Source of the DNA: Botryococcus braunii
Lineage: Eukaryota > Chlorophyta > Trebouxiophyceae
Direction of reading: 5' to 3'
Assembly (NCBI GenBank): GCA_002005505.1
Contig: KV908341.1
Span: 747,758 to 811,757, forward strand
Length of the DNA stretch: 64,000 nt
A program made the position numbers and the translations under genes. This document shows positions 17,625 to 33,845 of this stretch, in pieces. How positions within the stretch are numbered: position 1 is the first letter of the stretch; each line of letters begins with the position of its first letter. The notes under the pieces were generated by a model. That model did no database searches and had not been told where the DNA came from. It worked only from the letters and a program-made list of their open reading frames with translations.

Positions 17625-20168
17625 ACACCCCCAAGCACCTCTTGTCACATAAGCTTGCAATCTCATATCTTTGTTCTCTAAGGTTGCGTATGCTCCTGGT
17701 TATGTCTTATTGCTACAAACGGACTTTTTACTGTTCTCGAGCTACAGATCTGTCTCCGATTGAGCAAGGCCTCATCCTCCCCAAATTCCCTATCCTCCCA
17801 ATCTCCCACCTCGACATGGTGTGCACGGGATCGAACATACCAACCATGCTCTGAGCGATTCCACGCTAGATCCTGTGAATGCTTTTGCCCCCGACATGTT
17901 TGAAAGTCGATTTTGGGCGTCTGATGATCCCAAAAGCGGGGGGTTTGTAAATTTACGTGAACCTTGCGGCCTTGACCCCCAGCGTGATTGTCTGGTACGT
18001 TCAAAAGTCTTCCTCCATAGACTTCGCTGGTTACAGCTAGTGAAACAGGCTGTCCCGATCCAGCTGCCCTACAACACCATTCTCATGTCTAAAAGAGTTA
18101 ATCCAAGTTAAAGATCCTTCCTGCAACGTGTTCATACTCAATATTGTTCTGGACATGCATTACAATACAAAACTCTCGTCTTCAGCGGAATATGTGGTGC
18201 GGACTACTTGCATTCTCAAACATAGACTCAATATGTTGAGTCTGTCACGCCCTGAATGTAGTTAATGATGCCACGGGATTCTGCAGCAGAAAACGGTGGA
18301 GCGCACCCGCAAGTGGAGATGCATACTATGGCAGACCAGCAGCTTCTTCAAGAACCAAAGAGGACACCATCATACGAATTTTCGTATGGAGAGTAAACTG
18401 CTCGCTGTCTTTAGACAAGGCATTGTTACGATTCCGAGACCCCTCTCATTGAGGGAACCCCTGAATTTTGGCTCGGTGATCTGGGAGCCGCCTGAAGGAA
18501 TGCCCGTTTGAAGAGGCTCGAAACGTATCTAATACCTACTGCAGTGTCTTACAATTTGCAGTCACTCGTTGACAAGGGCTATCTTGTTCGACTCAAATCC
18601 GCACGGCTGCCTACTCGGGACGAGAGCCGTGGAAAAGATGAGGGCCCCACCCTGAGGGACCCTCACGGTCGGTGCCTGTCCCTGTGGGACCGCGGAACAA
18701 ACACCATAGGGAACCAATCCCGCACGCCATTACCCCTGGCAAGCTGCCAGTGGCAGGGATTTTGCTTTGCTGTTCTTTTCCTGCTCTGCTTCCTGTTTCC
18801 ACCCTTTTTGTGGGTTTCCTTTCGGCCTGGAGCCCCTACCTACCTAGTCTGCCCTTCCCTGCCTTTACCACTCGATAAAGCACAACTTGTCAACCTTTTT
18901 CATCTTGTACAATCACATGCTTTCAGTTTGGTCATGGAGTCGCAGTCTTATTGTTGACTGCTAATCCACCATTGCAGGAAGCCTTGTAAAATTTGGCCCC
19001 AGTCCCTTTCCCCACACTTCCCACCACTGGTTTCCAGCGCGTCCACTCCCCGACAACAGATATGTTGCTTCAGCCTGAAAGTGCCCAGTAGTGCTACCCA
19101 CATGCCACTATTCCTGACCAAGCCATTTAGATCCGCTCCTTCCACCGTGATCTCATCACATTTTGTCATATCCTGTTAAGAGTGGACGTTGTCGGTGTCA
19201 CTGATCATAGAGTACAGCTATTAAACTTTAGCCTCTCAACGTTTAGCGTTAGCGTTCAATTTGAACTTGAAACTTTCGTTTAGTTATTGTTTTCTCACTG
19301 ATAGTGGAAGTATCGACCGTCGCCCCCGCAGGACGGGGCCCGTACAAGTTGTACGGTACAACTCCCGGCGACGACGTACGTGCTGTACGTGCCACTCAGG
19401 TGACGCGGCGCCTGATTAGACAGCGCTGAAACCGATGAGGTAAATGTTTAAACTGCGCTGTCGACATCGGGTCTGGCACGAGCACAAATGACGGCAATGG
19501 GCCAGTGCAGTCCTTTTTCTTCTAGCATATAGCACGCAAGTCGTGTCAATAAATCAATTTGAGGCGTAAATTGTGCCTGCTGGTCTCAAGGGACCCAGGG
19601 GAGGTATTGTCCCGCCCTACGCGCTAGGGGACGTTGACCCCTAGGACTGTAGTTCTTATCAAATCTGGTCTGCTAAGAAGTAGGTCTTCAAGGGTTATTG
19701 TGACCTGTTATCATATAGATTTTCTACCATTGAGAAACTTATTGACCAGTGGGGCCCGCCGGGACCCTTGTCTGGATCTGCGGGGAAACCTCTCGCAAGC
19801 ACCTGCACCTTCCCAAATATTTTTACGTCTTAAAATACCATTAGTTTTGATTACGTGGAATTACAATTGGCCAATATATGTATCATTCACCACATCTTCC
19901 CCGGCTTTACTTCATTTCTCAGGCGGTTTCGAGCTCATAAAAGTGCAGAAGTCACGATAACTATTGAACACTGGTTGGGATTTTGCTCAAAATGATTACC
20001 AGCAGATCTGTTCTTGGCCGTCATGGAAGCCCTAATGAGTGCTCACCCCCCGCTCTGTCTGTGACTCAATAGAGGGCTGCCAACTGCACAAGAAAGTAAT
20101 TGTCATCCCGCGACAATACGGTGACATTACGATAATTGAACGAGTATTGCTGCTGTTTACAGGATAAA

Positions 20169-23100
20169 ATGGCCAGATTTGGTGCCATTTTAGCATTTGG
20201 ATGCCTCCTTTATTTCACTAGTTCTGTACTCTGCCAAATTGATATCGGACTGCCAAAGTCGGAGGCTGAGGCAATAGGAGCAGTAGAAACTGTTGCAGCA
20301 ATTGCTGCAATTCAGCGACAGATGAGAGCTGCAATGGCACCTGGCGGGGCTCCTATTTCTGCCCCAGCACCAGATGACGAAGTTCCCTCATGGGCAGGTA
20401 ATAACGACCACAGATCATTCATGTTGTGACTCAAACCCATCTTTGAGCACAACACAACTGTGCTTCCTGAAAGCATGGAGCTGGCAGGGGATATGTCACC
20501 ATTGAGAAAGAATCCCTTGTTCCCAAACTGTCTTTGGCAGCTACCACTTTCATCGTTAACCTGTGGTTTGCGTGCACTAACAAAAATTTCAAATTGTGCA
20601 TATATACATTTTAAATTGTATGGGCACCAATGGAAGTAATCACAATTTGTGTAGGTTGTATCTCCAAGCATAGTGTTCTTTACCGCTACAAGTACATGTA
20701 TCGGGCTGCATGCATTTCCATTGTACTACCAATGTCAGACTGTGTGTTGTAAAATTTGCTGGTGATAGCCTCAATTTGAAGTTTTCAGCAAATGAGTCAG
20801 CATCTGCCTTTCAGAAACCCTTGCACTAAAAATCTCCTTCGCTCCCCCGGCTGTATGACAGTGTCACCTGATCATGTTTCTACAAGTGCCGTAAACTCAT
20901 GAGCCCAAGGGTATCTCCTGCTCCTCTTCTGCTGGTTGGGCAGCTGCATCAAGGTCAGATTTAAATGAAGACCATCAGGTGCTTAACTTGTTTGAATACC
21001 AGGCAGTATTCGACAGTTTCTGGTGCTGTTGCATGTTCTCACTTGTGAGTTGGCACAACAGGCAAACCCATTCTCAGGCAAGCCACGAAAGCAGCCACAG
21101 CAGAGGCATCAGAGTATGCGCCGTCCTCAGAAGCTGAAGATCAGGAGCTTGCAAAGCATGGCAAGAGCAAGAACTTTCCTGTGACCAACATCGAAACCTT
21201 TGAAAAGCTAAGTGATACTGAGCTGTTTGAAATTTTTCACCAGGGCGTGGCCGACATCCCCTCAGCTCTTCCTAACCAGCTGGGTGAGTTCTTAATCCTT
21301 GCTGTCCTCTCTTTTCGTTGGCAGCCTTTCTTGCAAAGATATTGAGGCTTCACTGTGCACAAGTTCCAAGCCAGTACAATTTCACGCGTTCTTGTCGTAA
21401 CACGAGACTTAACGCTTAGTACCCATGCTTTTAAATGTTTTTCAGACTGATGAGCATGTAGCACTCCTCTGCGATTTGGCTTAAGGAAGTCTATTAAAGG
21501 ATAAGAAACATTTCCAAAGACAGGCAGTTGCTGAATGGACAGTTATGACATTATGTAGTCCATGGATGTTGCCGAACTAGGACCGTGCAGTTGTGTCCCA
21601 CCAATGTTTGCCTGTCATGTACACCAAGAAGCAGAAGTATGATTAACGTTTGGGTTTACTGCAGGGAAGTACACCATGTGCGCAGGAGATGCGCTGCTAA
21701 ATGTGTTCACTACTCAAGGGTGGCCCAACGGAACTCTTCCAATTGGTGACTACAATGTATTTAACCAATTTTTTGAGCGCTTCTGGTGCGTCCCCCTCCC
21801 CTTATGCCACCCAAGGGCCATCCGTCTCAATGTACAAATAAATTTTAAGATAATAATAATAATAATACTGTACCGTCGCGAATTACTGGGCACAAATGTT
21901 TCAAAAATGGGCGCCCAACATTTAAAATATTCCAAATTTCCGCAGGGGAGGGGAAGATAAAGGGTCCTTTTGGGTGCCCAAAATTAATTTAATGCCCACT
22001 AATTAGCGACGGTACGGGTAATAAGAATATTAATAATATTAATATTACCAGTAATAATAATAATGATAATAATTAATAAGAAAAAATTAGAAAAGAAGCC
22101 TTTGTAATTAATCTTGCCCTTCCAGTCCGTGGGCTATAACTGCTCGACGCAAGTTGATAAAAAGTGAGCTTACAGTGGGCATCTAGTGATAGCGTGTTTG
22201 CAGACCTTCATTCTAGTTATTGATATCAGCGAAGATTGTGACGTCAGCAAGAGTCCCATCTTCCAGACCATTCGTTTCTGTCATCATTACAGGGCGTGAC
22301 CGCATATCTTTATTAAAAAGTGCCTCATGTTCTTCATTTGAGTAGTTTGATCTGGGATATTGTGCCTATTACATACTTTGTAAGGCTAGAAAGATTTTGC
22401 ATCTGTACTTATGGAAAGTAGGACTGAACCTTGTGTTGCTTTCAGGAGAGGGAAGGTCATGCACACAGACCCTACAACTGGGCAGACCAAACTATGGAAT
22501 CTTATTCTCAACAACAGCACAGTTGACATCATTGTACGCTGCTTCCCAGCTCTGCATTCAATTTCAAATTTGAAGTCAGCTGCAAGCGTATTCAAACGGT
22601 TGTAGAATGTTTGCAGAATTCCCTTGCACACTCTCTACTCCATCTGCAATTATGCACTTCCAATGTGGGCTATGTTTTGTCACCTGTAGATTTGTGGCTC
22701 CAGTTAGGAATGTCTCCTCGGTGATTTGCAAGACACCTCTGTCGCCCAACACAGAAATATATGGAAGATAAGGAAACCTCCATGTATATGCTTGACGCAG
22801 GCCCAAGACATCTGACGGTCATTCAGGACAAAATATCGTCAAATTTGAATTCGATGTCTCGCACTTGGGAAAGTACGAGACATCACATGATATCAGCGAT
22901 GCTAAGCCAGTACGTTTGCTTTCATTGCAGGGCAATGTGAGCATTGTTCCTGGCGGTATCTCCAAGGACGGAAGAGACTCTGCTGTGGTGCATTACAACA
23001 AGACCAATGCCATATTTTTCAGGCCCCTTGAGGATGAAATGAGACGAGTGAGTTCCCACATCCTTTTGTCATTTTGTGGATTTGGCTGTTTATATTCCCA

Positions 23101-25644
23101 AAACTATCTTAAGTTGCCGGAAGAGTATTATGTGGAACGTCCTTCATTTGGAAAATCTTATTCAGGATGGTTGCCATGGCCTTTGTTTGCTTGGCCATGC
23201 TTGATGTTGGAGCATCTTCATTAATCCGAGTGTCAATAGTCAAACATTCTTTGATGGCGCTTACCGACCTCTGCACAAAGCTTGGCACCGGAAGGTCTAA
23301 CCTGCCTTGAATGGCCTAGCGCTTTGCTGACAATCCTTGCACTCAAAAAGAGTATTTAGGAGTTGTTGTATTGGCACTGTCATTTCTGCAATCACCAAAG
23401 TAGAAGCCCATCACCAAAAGACTTGTGACATTAAGAGTTGTGTGCCTGGAGCTAAGCTATGAGTCATCACCACATTCCTCTACATCTTATTACAAGTCTC
23501 GTCGGTGATGCTCTGACTAGGGTACCATTGCTTGATGCAATTGGAATTACACTGTTCATCTTGTCAAGCAAGGTTGTTTATGAACTTTCTTCGATTGCAC
23601 AACTGAAGCACATCTTGTATGCCAGGAAGAAGTGCAAATTATCTGTGTTCCAATGCTGATGCGTGTTGGGGATATGCAGGTCGGCCCAAATACTTGGCTG
23701 GGAAGGGCATGGGTCATGAACCCTGTGGAGGGCTGGTACCCCACTGATGTTCAAGAACCGTTTGCACCTGCAGTTGACATTGCCCGGACTCTGAACAATG
23801 CCACATTTATGGCAGGTCTTGCCACTGTCGGTTTTGAGGGGCCTTTTAGTGGCCCCACCATGGCTGGGGATACCTACCCTACTCCGGTGCGTTGTGACAA
23901 CTTCCACAACAGTCTACAGAAGCTTACTTTCTCTTGTCTAGGGAAGTATATTGTTCTGAATCCTTTTTTGTGCCGACGGCATATTACACCAGTTCGAATG
24001 AACTGGCACATGGCCATTTCCATTATCACAGAACCCAAAACCAGACTTTGCGCATTACACACCCACTTCATTAATAGCATATCAAACTGCTTATAAGGAA
24101 GGTTGTTTTCCCCAATTCCTGTTCAATTTCTGCTTACTTTCGAGTTTGCATGTTTGGGGGACAGGGCGAGCCTCTTGCGCTTCTGTACTTTTCGTTGGAC
24201 TGTGCTGACTTCCCTGTGCCGAAGCTGCACTACACACCCATTGTTGCACCAGTTTCCGCAATCGTCAGCAGCGTGACAGGATACAACACACCATTCTACT
24301 CTTTGCCTGATTTATATGAGTATAACAAGTATGTTCTGACTAATTTGTCTGATGTGATGTGTACCTCCCAACTTTTCTGAGAGTCACAACCTTGAAAGGA
24401 GCACTGTGTGCTTCATAAGCTATTTCAGCATCTATACTTGACTGTTCTATATAGTACTTGCTGATTCATGATGACGTTGAACGATTGACACTTCGGATAT
24501 GCTTCAGACATTGGCCACCTCAATATGTGAGTTCGGGCGTGCCTTTGTCTGTTTCGAAAAAAATGTGTCCCCCCATTTCCTTTCCTCTGCAGAGTCTTCC
24601 TGCCTACCTCGTTGCATCCTCCTATATTCCGAATGTTGTCTGGATCTATTGGCGCACGGGTTCGCAGTGTGCGAAATGAGCACCGCACTGCAAGTGCGAC
24701 CGCTCTTTGCTACCTCCAGTTTTTGTATGCTCCTAATTGCTTGATCGCAAATCCGGGACATGCAAACTGCTTATTCTACTAAGGGCCAATGGGATGTCGA
24801 CACGTGACTTTTAGGGCACCGTGGGCCTGAGACTGATATACTTATCTTTTCCCTGTAAACTGATTGGGTGATGGAGTCGTAATTACTTGCGTCTCAGATG
24901 CCCTTAGTTTAGGCAAACCGTTAGAAATCTCTTCGTTTAGAGCTTTTACCTCCGGCTCCCTGCTGACATTGAGGTGTGTTGCTGCACAGCACTGGGGACC
25001 CTGGGGCAGTTGACAACTGGATGAAGTCATTCCCGTTCTCGACCGACACTTCCAGCGAGCCATATGTGCTGTGGCCATATACCTTTGAGGAGCCCGCCGG
25101 ACCCCTGAGTGGGTATTTGCAGCTGCCAGCCGCCCTGTTCCAACCCATCTTTGGCCCCTATTGGGAATTGACGAATCAGACCATGCCCCTTGTCAAGGCT
25201 GTTGAACAAGCAACTGCCCCTGCATCCCAGTACTACCAGAATGTCGATAATCTGTTCCCTGGTATTGATCGAATTGTGAATGTCAACCCCCTTACTGCAC
25301 TGGAGCCAGCGGCCAAGCAGGCATACAATGCAGCAGATGCTGCCTTTGGTCCCGCAACTGCTCCTGCGGCAGAAGCACTTGCATCTGCAGCAAAGCAGGC
25401 TGTAGCCCCCATTGCCGATGCCATTCAGAAGGGATCCCTCCAGATCACGGGTGCATTTGCACCCGCTGTACAGGGAGCAATTGGGGCTATTCCAAATGTC
25501 AACAGCATCTTTGGACCACAGGCCCCACTGCCGTCTGCTGTTACTGGCCCTATCAATTCCATCGCAAGGGAAGTGGCTCGAAATGTTGCGCCCAGCGGAT
25601 CCAAACAAAAAACAGCTGAGGCTGCTGAGGCCGAGGGCCGATAA
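20169..25644 (+). CDS. Gene B: secreted protein of unknown function, 8 exons, 600 aa
   Basis: Exons, all GT-AG: 20169-20397, 21062-21283, 21665-21785, 22446-22533, 22931-23047, 23680-23886, 24165-24328, 24990-25644 (TAA). They sum to 1803 nt. The start is the ATG at 20169, which opens a clear signal peptide (MARFGAILAFGCLLYFTSS). The upstream frame lacks an ATG, and ttacag just before could be a 3' splice site of a 5' UTR intron. Six later junctions match genes A and C exactly in position and phase. One extra phase-1 intron (20398-21061) splits the region that is a single first exon in A and C. Conserved blocks include FPVTNIETFEKLSDTELFEI, GWPNGTLPIGDYNVFNQFFE, LWNLILNNSTVDII, WLGRAWVMNPVEGW and VLWPYTFEEP. 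The last exon is Ala/Pro-rich and shorter than in A or C. B is the most diverged of the three. Probably an exported glycoprotein; function unknown. Confidence 0.9.
21870..22015. mobile_element. MITE-like inverted-repeat element in gene B intron
   Basis: A 146-bp segment is bounded by 23-bp terminal inverted repeats. The left end starts gtaccgtcgcgaattactgg and the right end, read on the other strand, starts gtaccgtcgctaattagtgg; 21 of 23 positions match. A smaller palindromic gggcgccca lies inside. It sits in the AAT-rich part of gene B's third intron (21786-22445). I could not assign a target-site duplication, so the superfamily is open. Confidence 0.6.
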
Positions 25645-28000
25645 CATAGGATTGCATGCAATTCATTAACATGGCGTGACCTGGGCCACTTCTCCCACTG
25701 GTGTGAGGCTGCAGACTACTGTGATCGCAGGGATGACTAAGGCTCACTTGCATTGGAAAACAAGCTGGCAATATGAGATCTGTCCATGCTTCAACACACC
25801 CTTGGAGCATTGGATGGACCAATAAATAAATAATTTCAACCATGGGGAGCCCCAGCTGTCAGTGGCGTGTCCTCCCCACAAGGAACCAGTGAGTGAGTTA
25901 CTGCAGGACGCATCTGAAACTGTTGTGGACCAAGGAATGGTAAATTGGTTCTCCCTGCTCAAAGTTTTATTCTTATCAAGGAGTGATTACATAGACGATC
26001 TCTCCTATTTGTAGGGGTTTGCATGTCCTGGACGGATTAACAGCATGTTTTTCACAAGCAACAACTGAGATGGACCTCTGCTTTCCAGTCTGTTATGCAG
26101 CAGTGAGGATTAGCTATGAGTCGATAGATTAGTGTAGAGGTGATATAAGAAGAATTAAAATTTTGGCTGGAAACTGCATGAGACAGTGGGTCGTTCCTGA
26201 AGCCAAACTCATCTTCAAGGTTTGCCATTGGTGAAAGTTGATTTTCATTTGGATCAAAGTGGATTTCATTCAACATCTCAGTGGGACAGCAAGTGAAGGA
26301 AAAAACTCTTTGCAACATGTCCGCTTTATGTAATGCTTAAGAGCATAACGTCCAGTCACACCACCACATGGTACTTCTGAAATATCGCTGTCCGGTTTTC
26401 CGCATGTGCCAGCAACTTGTACCACCACATGTGCTACAATGTTTATCTTCTATGGGTTTACATTATACCATATGTATGATACATATTGTTTTCTCTGTGG
26501 AAAGGTGTGGGGATAGGTTCGGAATGTAAATGTTACCGCACAAGGATTCGGTGTTCATAATTGGACTACACTTGGCAATTTGTTCTAACAAGAACGGTCG
26601 TTCCCAACGCACCCTACATATTCATTGGGGATGTCCATCAATAAATGGACAGAGAAAGAGGCAGAATAAATATGTCTAATTTTAAAGAATGTACCAACGT
26701 CAATTATCATAGAAAATTTCCCAGAAGTCTCCAGCAGGCAGTAGATATCACTGGCAGGAAATCAAGGAGAAGTCGTGTCCAGTTCCTGTACACATCTACT
26801 ATCTGTGGCCGGCCATAAAACAACGCAATACTCACACAGAAAACAATGTATCTCCAAAGTTCTTAATACTGTGGAATATCTCATCACAAAGGCCCACAGT
26901 ACAGCGCCTCCCCTTACCTTCACGCGGGAACCACCCCGTCAGGTGTCACTACCTAAACACTTCCGTTATACTACACGTGGGTTGGGGTGCACCCCAACCT
27001 ACGTACGTATACATTACACTGCACTTCACCAGCCGACACAACATTCCTATTTTGTATGTTCCTATGCTGTATCTGCAGCTGCAACGTGTCTGAAAAAGGA
27101 CACAGGCAATTATGGTGCTTCTCAACAGGACGCTCCTCCACATTGCTACTCAGCCGAAGCAGTGGTTGTGCAACACACCATAGAATTGCCGCAGTCTCGA
27201 GAGCTCCCTAAATAGTTTGCGAAATGTCGCCAAAGCGGAGCGGATTCTTTCACGACTATAGATAACACATAAGGAACTCGCCATGCCTTCGAGTAAGTCT
27301 TCAGAAGTGGGTTCAGTTCCGTACTCTGTGAATCCTTGGCTATTGGCTACCGATGTGTAACCCCTAGAGTTTACCTGCTGTCGCGATGACAATTCATTTC
27401 ACCGGCCTCTAACAGCACACACCACACAATGCTGGCTAAGGCTTTATTGCTTTAAAAGAAAAACAATGAGTTCCTCAAAGGACCATAAATCCTAAGGTAC
27501 TGCTACATACTGGCGGACTATGCCCTGTTCCACATGAAAAAGACTGGAGAGGAGCATTTAAACGCCAATGGGGGTAAACGTTGACATAAGTGGCCTGTTT
27601 ACCAATGCTCATACGCAAGGGAGCGTCTCTTACTCACATAGCTGAGAGACAATGACCCAGAAGCAGGCTTAAAAGCAACTCGAATCACAATCCACCAAGC
27701 ATAATTCTTGACTTCACAATCACTTCCTTGGCTACCACCAAGGTTCCTCAAAGAGCACCAGGTCCTGCTCTTTCGTGCAAGCAATGCAGGCCTCGGCAAA
27801 GATTCAAGCAAGGCCTTACAGACCAATCGCAATCTCCAAGAGGGAGCCACTTCGGTGATTTGAATGCATGTGCCTCACAATCAGGATCACAGCATACATC
27901 ATCATGCCCGCATTGAAAGAGACGAACCCATGGGAACTGGTGGAGCCACTCGTATCACAAGACGGAGCTAGTGTTGCAGGGCACATCAACCAGCCCAATT
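25645..28000. other. Convergent intergenic region between genes B and C
   Basis: Gene B ends at 25644 and gene C, on the other strand, ends at 28001, so both 3' UTRs lie here. The sequence aataaataaataa at about 25821 could serve gene B as a polyadenylation signal. I see no other exon; the largest open frame (about 26775-27215) has no recognisable composition or motif. Confidence 0.5.
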
Positions 28001-31580
<3,580 letters not shown>

Positions 31581-33131
31581 CCTAGCACCTGTAGTGCACA
31601 GTCACTCTGGTCAGCCTGATAGGAACAGTACGTCGAGAGTTACAAAGGTCTGGACATGTCCTTTATACACGAAGAAATACAGGTACAGAGTTGCTGAATA
31701 CAGCGTCCTTGATCTCAACACACGCCCAGACAGGAACTTCACTGACAAACTGTCATAAATTTGATAATACGTTATCGTCCTTACTCTGCAACCCCCAACC
31801 GAGGTTCGTAAAGACAGAGAAAACCATGACCCTTTACCGCAAAAGTAGTTTTAGGGATAAGTGGCAGGGAAAGTTCATAAACTACATATTGATTAAAAAC
31901 CTGATGGATATAAATTACCCTGTTTATTGAAGCTTGTGGTTGCGAAATCCTACCTGCGGCAGAAGAAAGGTGCTGTAAGATTGCAATGCACAAAAGAGTG
32001 TAATGCCTCTTCACAATGCTACTGCTCCTTGCAGTTGATGCTATTACTCGCTGTCAGCGTCTCGATCCCGTTTTTTATTGAAATTACAATTCTTGTAATA
32101 CAGAAGTTGTAACTCTGAGCGACAACCCCCGAGTTGAGCCCCTGATAGGGGCCCCAGGCGGGGGCCCCGACTTGCGCCCATATTTGAATCCGCGACCGAA
32201 AAGTAAAAGTTTTACGCAATGGCCTATTACTAATGGCTACCAGATGTACCGGACAACTTCAGAAGTTCCACTTATTGTAATAAATTCATCAACCGTTCAT
32301 TTACCAAAACCCTGAAACCAAAACCATAGAAACCTAGATCCCCACCCCAACCGGGTAGCAAGCTGCCGACCCACCGGCACCAAGAAATAGTAAAGCCACT
32401 CTCCTAAACGTCAAAAACCAGACCAAAGCCTCATGGGAAGCTGACGCCTGACGCACAATACCCTGCAACAGGGCTAAGAAGTCAGCGGCATCACCTTCTA
32501 AACCACCAAACACATCGAAAGCGAATGGTCGAAAGGATCACATGAGGCGGTTGGTGGGACAAGCTTCTGGTTCCCCGCCTGACCAACGGCCCCCTTGGAA
32601 GCAAAAGCCCCCCGATTCGACATAGCCATTGGAGATGTCCTCACCTTTCGTTATCCCAATCCCGGAGAACCAAATCGGGCCTCCGATTGCTGAGACCCAG
32701 AACTTGGTTAGGCAGACGTGGCTCCTTGCCGATAGGAAGCTGGAGCTCGCGACCCAACCGCAACTAAATATCCCTTACCGCGTTGTGCCGAAAGGGGTTA
32801 GCAACACCAATCCTCACGAATGGCCTGCACTGCACTGCATGGTCCCCCCGGGGTCCCATTGGTCCATACAGATGGAACAACAAGGTCGGGAATAAATCGG
32901 GACCAATGCTTGATATTCAGCCGACACTCATACTCTATGGGAGACATTGGTTAAAACGAGGCACAGGACGAACCTGCAGCCACTCTGATGCATGTGGCCG
33001 CGCAGCAGAATCCACGATCTGTAGAAGGCGGATTGAGGAGGCTATGCAACCAGGGCACTCCCACGTGGTTCAGATAGAGCTTGTGTTGCAACCCCGAACC
33101 CACAAATTGGGGTCCTCAAGGGACCGTGCCG
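31581..33131. other. Region between gene C and retrotransposon E1
   Basis: The first several hundred bases should hold the promoter and 5' UTR of gene C; a tacag at about 31592 on the coding strand could end a 5' UTR intron. A GGGGCCCC hairpin lies at about 32149-32168, next to a tRNA-like sequence discussed under findings. From about 32240 the sequence is A/C-rich and lacks a meaningful open frame, perhaps decayed repeat. Confidence 0.4.
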
Positions 33132-33136
33132 AAAAG

Positions 33137-33827
33137 TGAAATATTCTGGGCTTGGCGTATCCTGCATGGTGGCGGCACGGAGGGTGTTAGACGATGTCCT
33201 CCTACTTGTGCGTTGTTAAGTAGGCACGGACATATACAAGTCAAGGACTGGTTAGCAACTGATTGATAGGCACCCGGAGTGCCACTATAGTTCCAACCAA
33301 GTGTTACAATATCTCTCATCTCTCCTAACAAGGTGACGCAGTTCAAACACGCCTAACCTGCTCTCACCCAGGTCGTGTTCATTACTTTGTCCGATGAGCT
33401 AAACTCAACTCTATATGTCTAACATGTTCTAACAATGTTCATCTGAGTGCTAAATCCAGGAATACAATAAGGATTAAGTCACCTGCATGGTGGCGGCACG
33501 GAGGGTGTTAGACGATGTCCTCCTACTTGTGCGTTGTTAAGTAGGCACGGACATATACAAGTCAAGGACTGGTTAGCAACTGATTGATAGGCACCCGGAG
33601 TGCCACTATAGTTCCAACCAAGTGCCTTCCCTATCCGTGCTTGCCCCATATGCCTCCTTTCTACAAACGTGTCTGTAACTTGCGTTATGATAGTCTTCGT
33701 TCAAATGCATGTATTGCCTGGCAGAACTCAGGGTTCTGCCTCTCTTTCCTAATTGGTATTGTCTTCATACGGAGACTTGCCATTATTACTCCTCTGAGGG
33801 AAAGGCATAAAATTAATTAACACAACA
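33137..33827 (-). repeat. E1 3' LTR
   Basis: 691 bp. Read on the minus strand it starts tgttgtgttaattaatttta and ends cccagaatatttca. It contains a 143-bp segment twice (33161-33303 and 33482-33624, offset 321 bp). Confidence 0.97.
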
Positions 33828-33842
33828 CTTCCCCTTGCCTTT
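33828..33842 (-). promoter_or_regulatory. E1 polypurine tract
   Basis: On the minus strand aaaggcaaggggaag directly precedes the 3' LTR. This is the expected primer for plus-strand DNA synthesis. It is identical in E2 and E3. Confidence 0.85.
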
Positions 33843-33845
33843 ACC

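Larger units (their letters stand above)
14882..20168. other. Interval between the Nudix-like exons and gene B
   Basis: The 5' exons of the minus-strand Nudix-like gene should lie here, probably between 14.9 and 17.2 kb, but I could not identify them. The interval holds microsatellites, a 72-bp duplication and a T/G homopolymer run at 15686-15719. From 17640 to 20168 I see nothing recognisable apart from a GC-rich patch with short inverted repeats near 19320-19420. Confidence 0.4.

Noticed and set aside
17678..18111. Possible exon on either strand around 17.7-18.1 kb
   Set aside because: Both strands are open for about 100 codons, but no motif, splice context or recognisable family supports either one.
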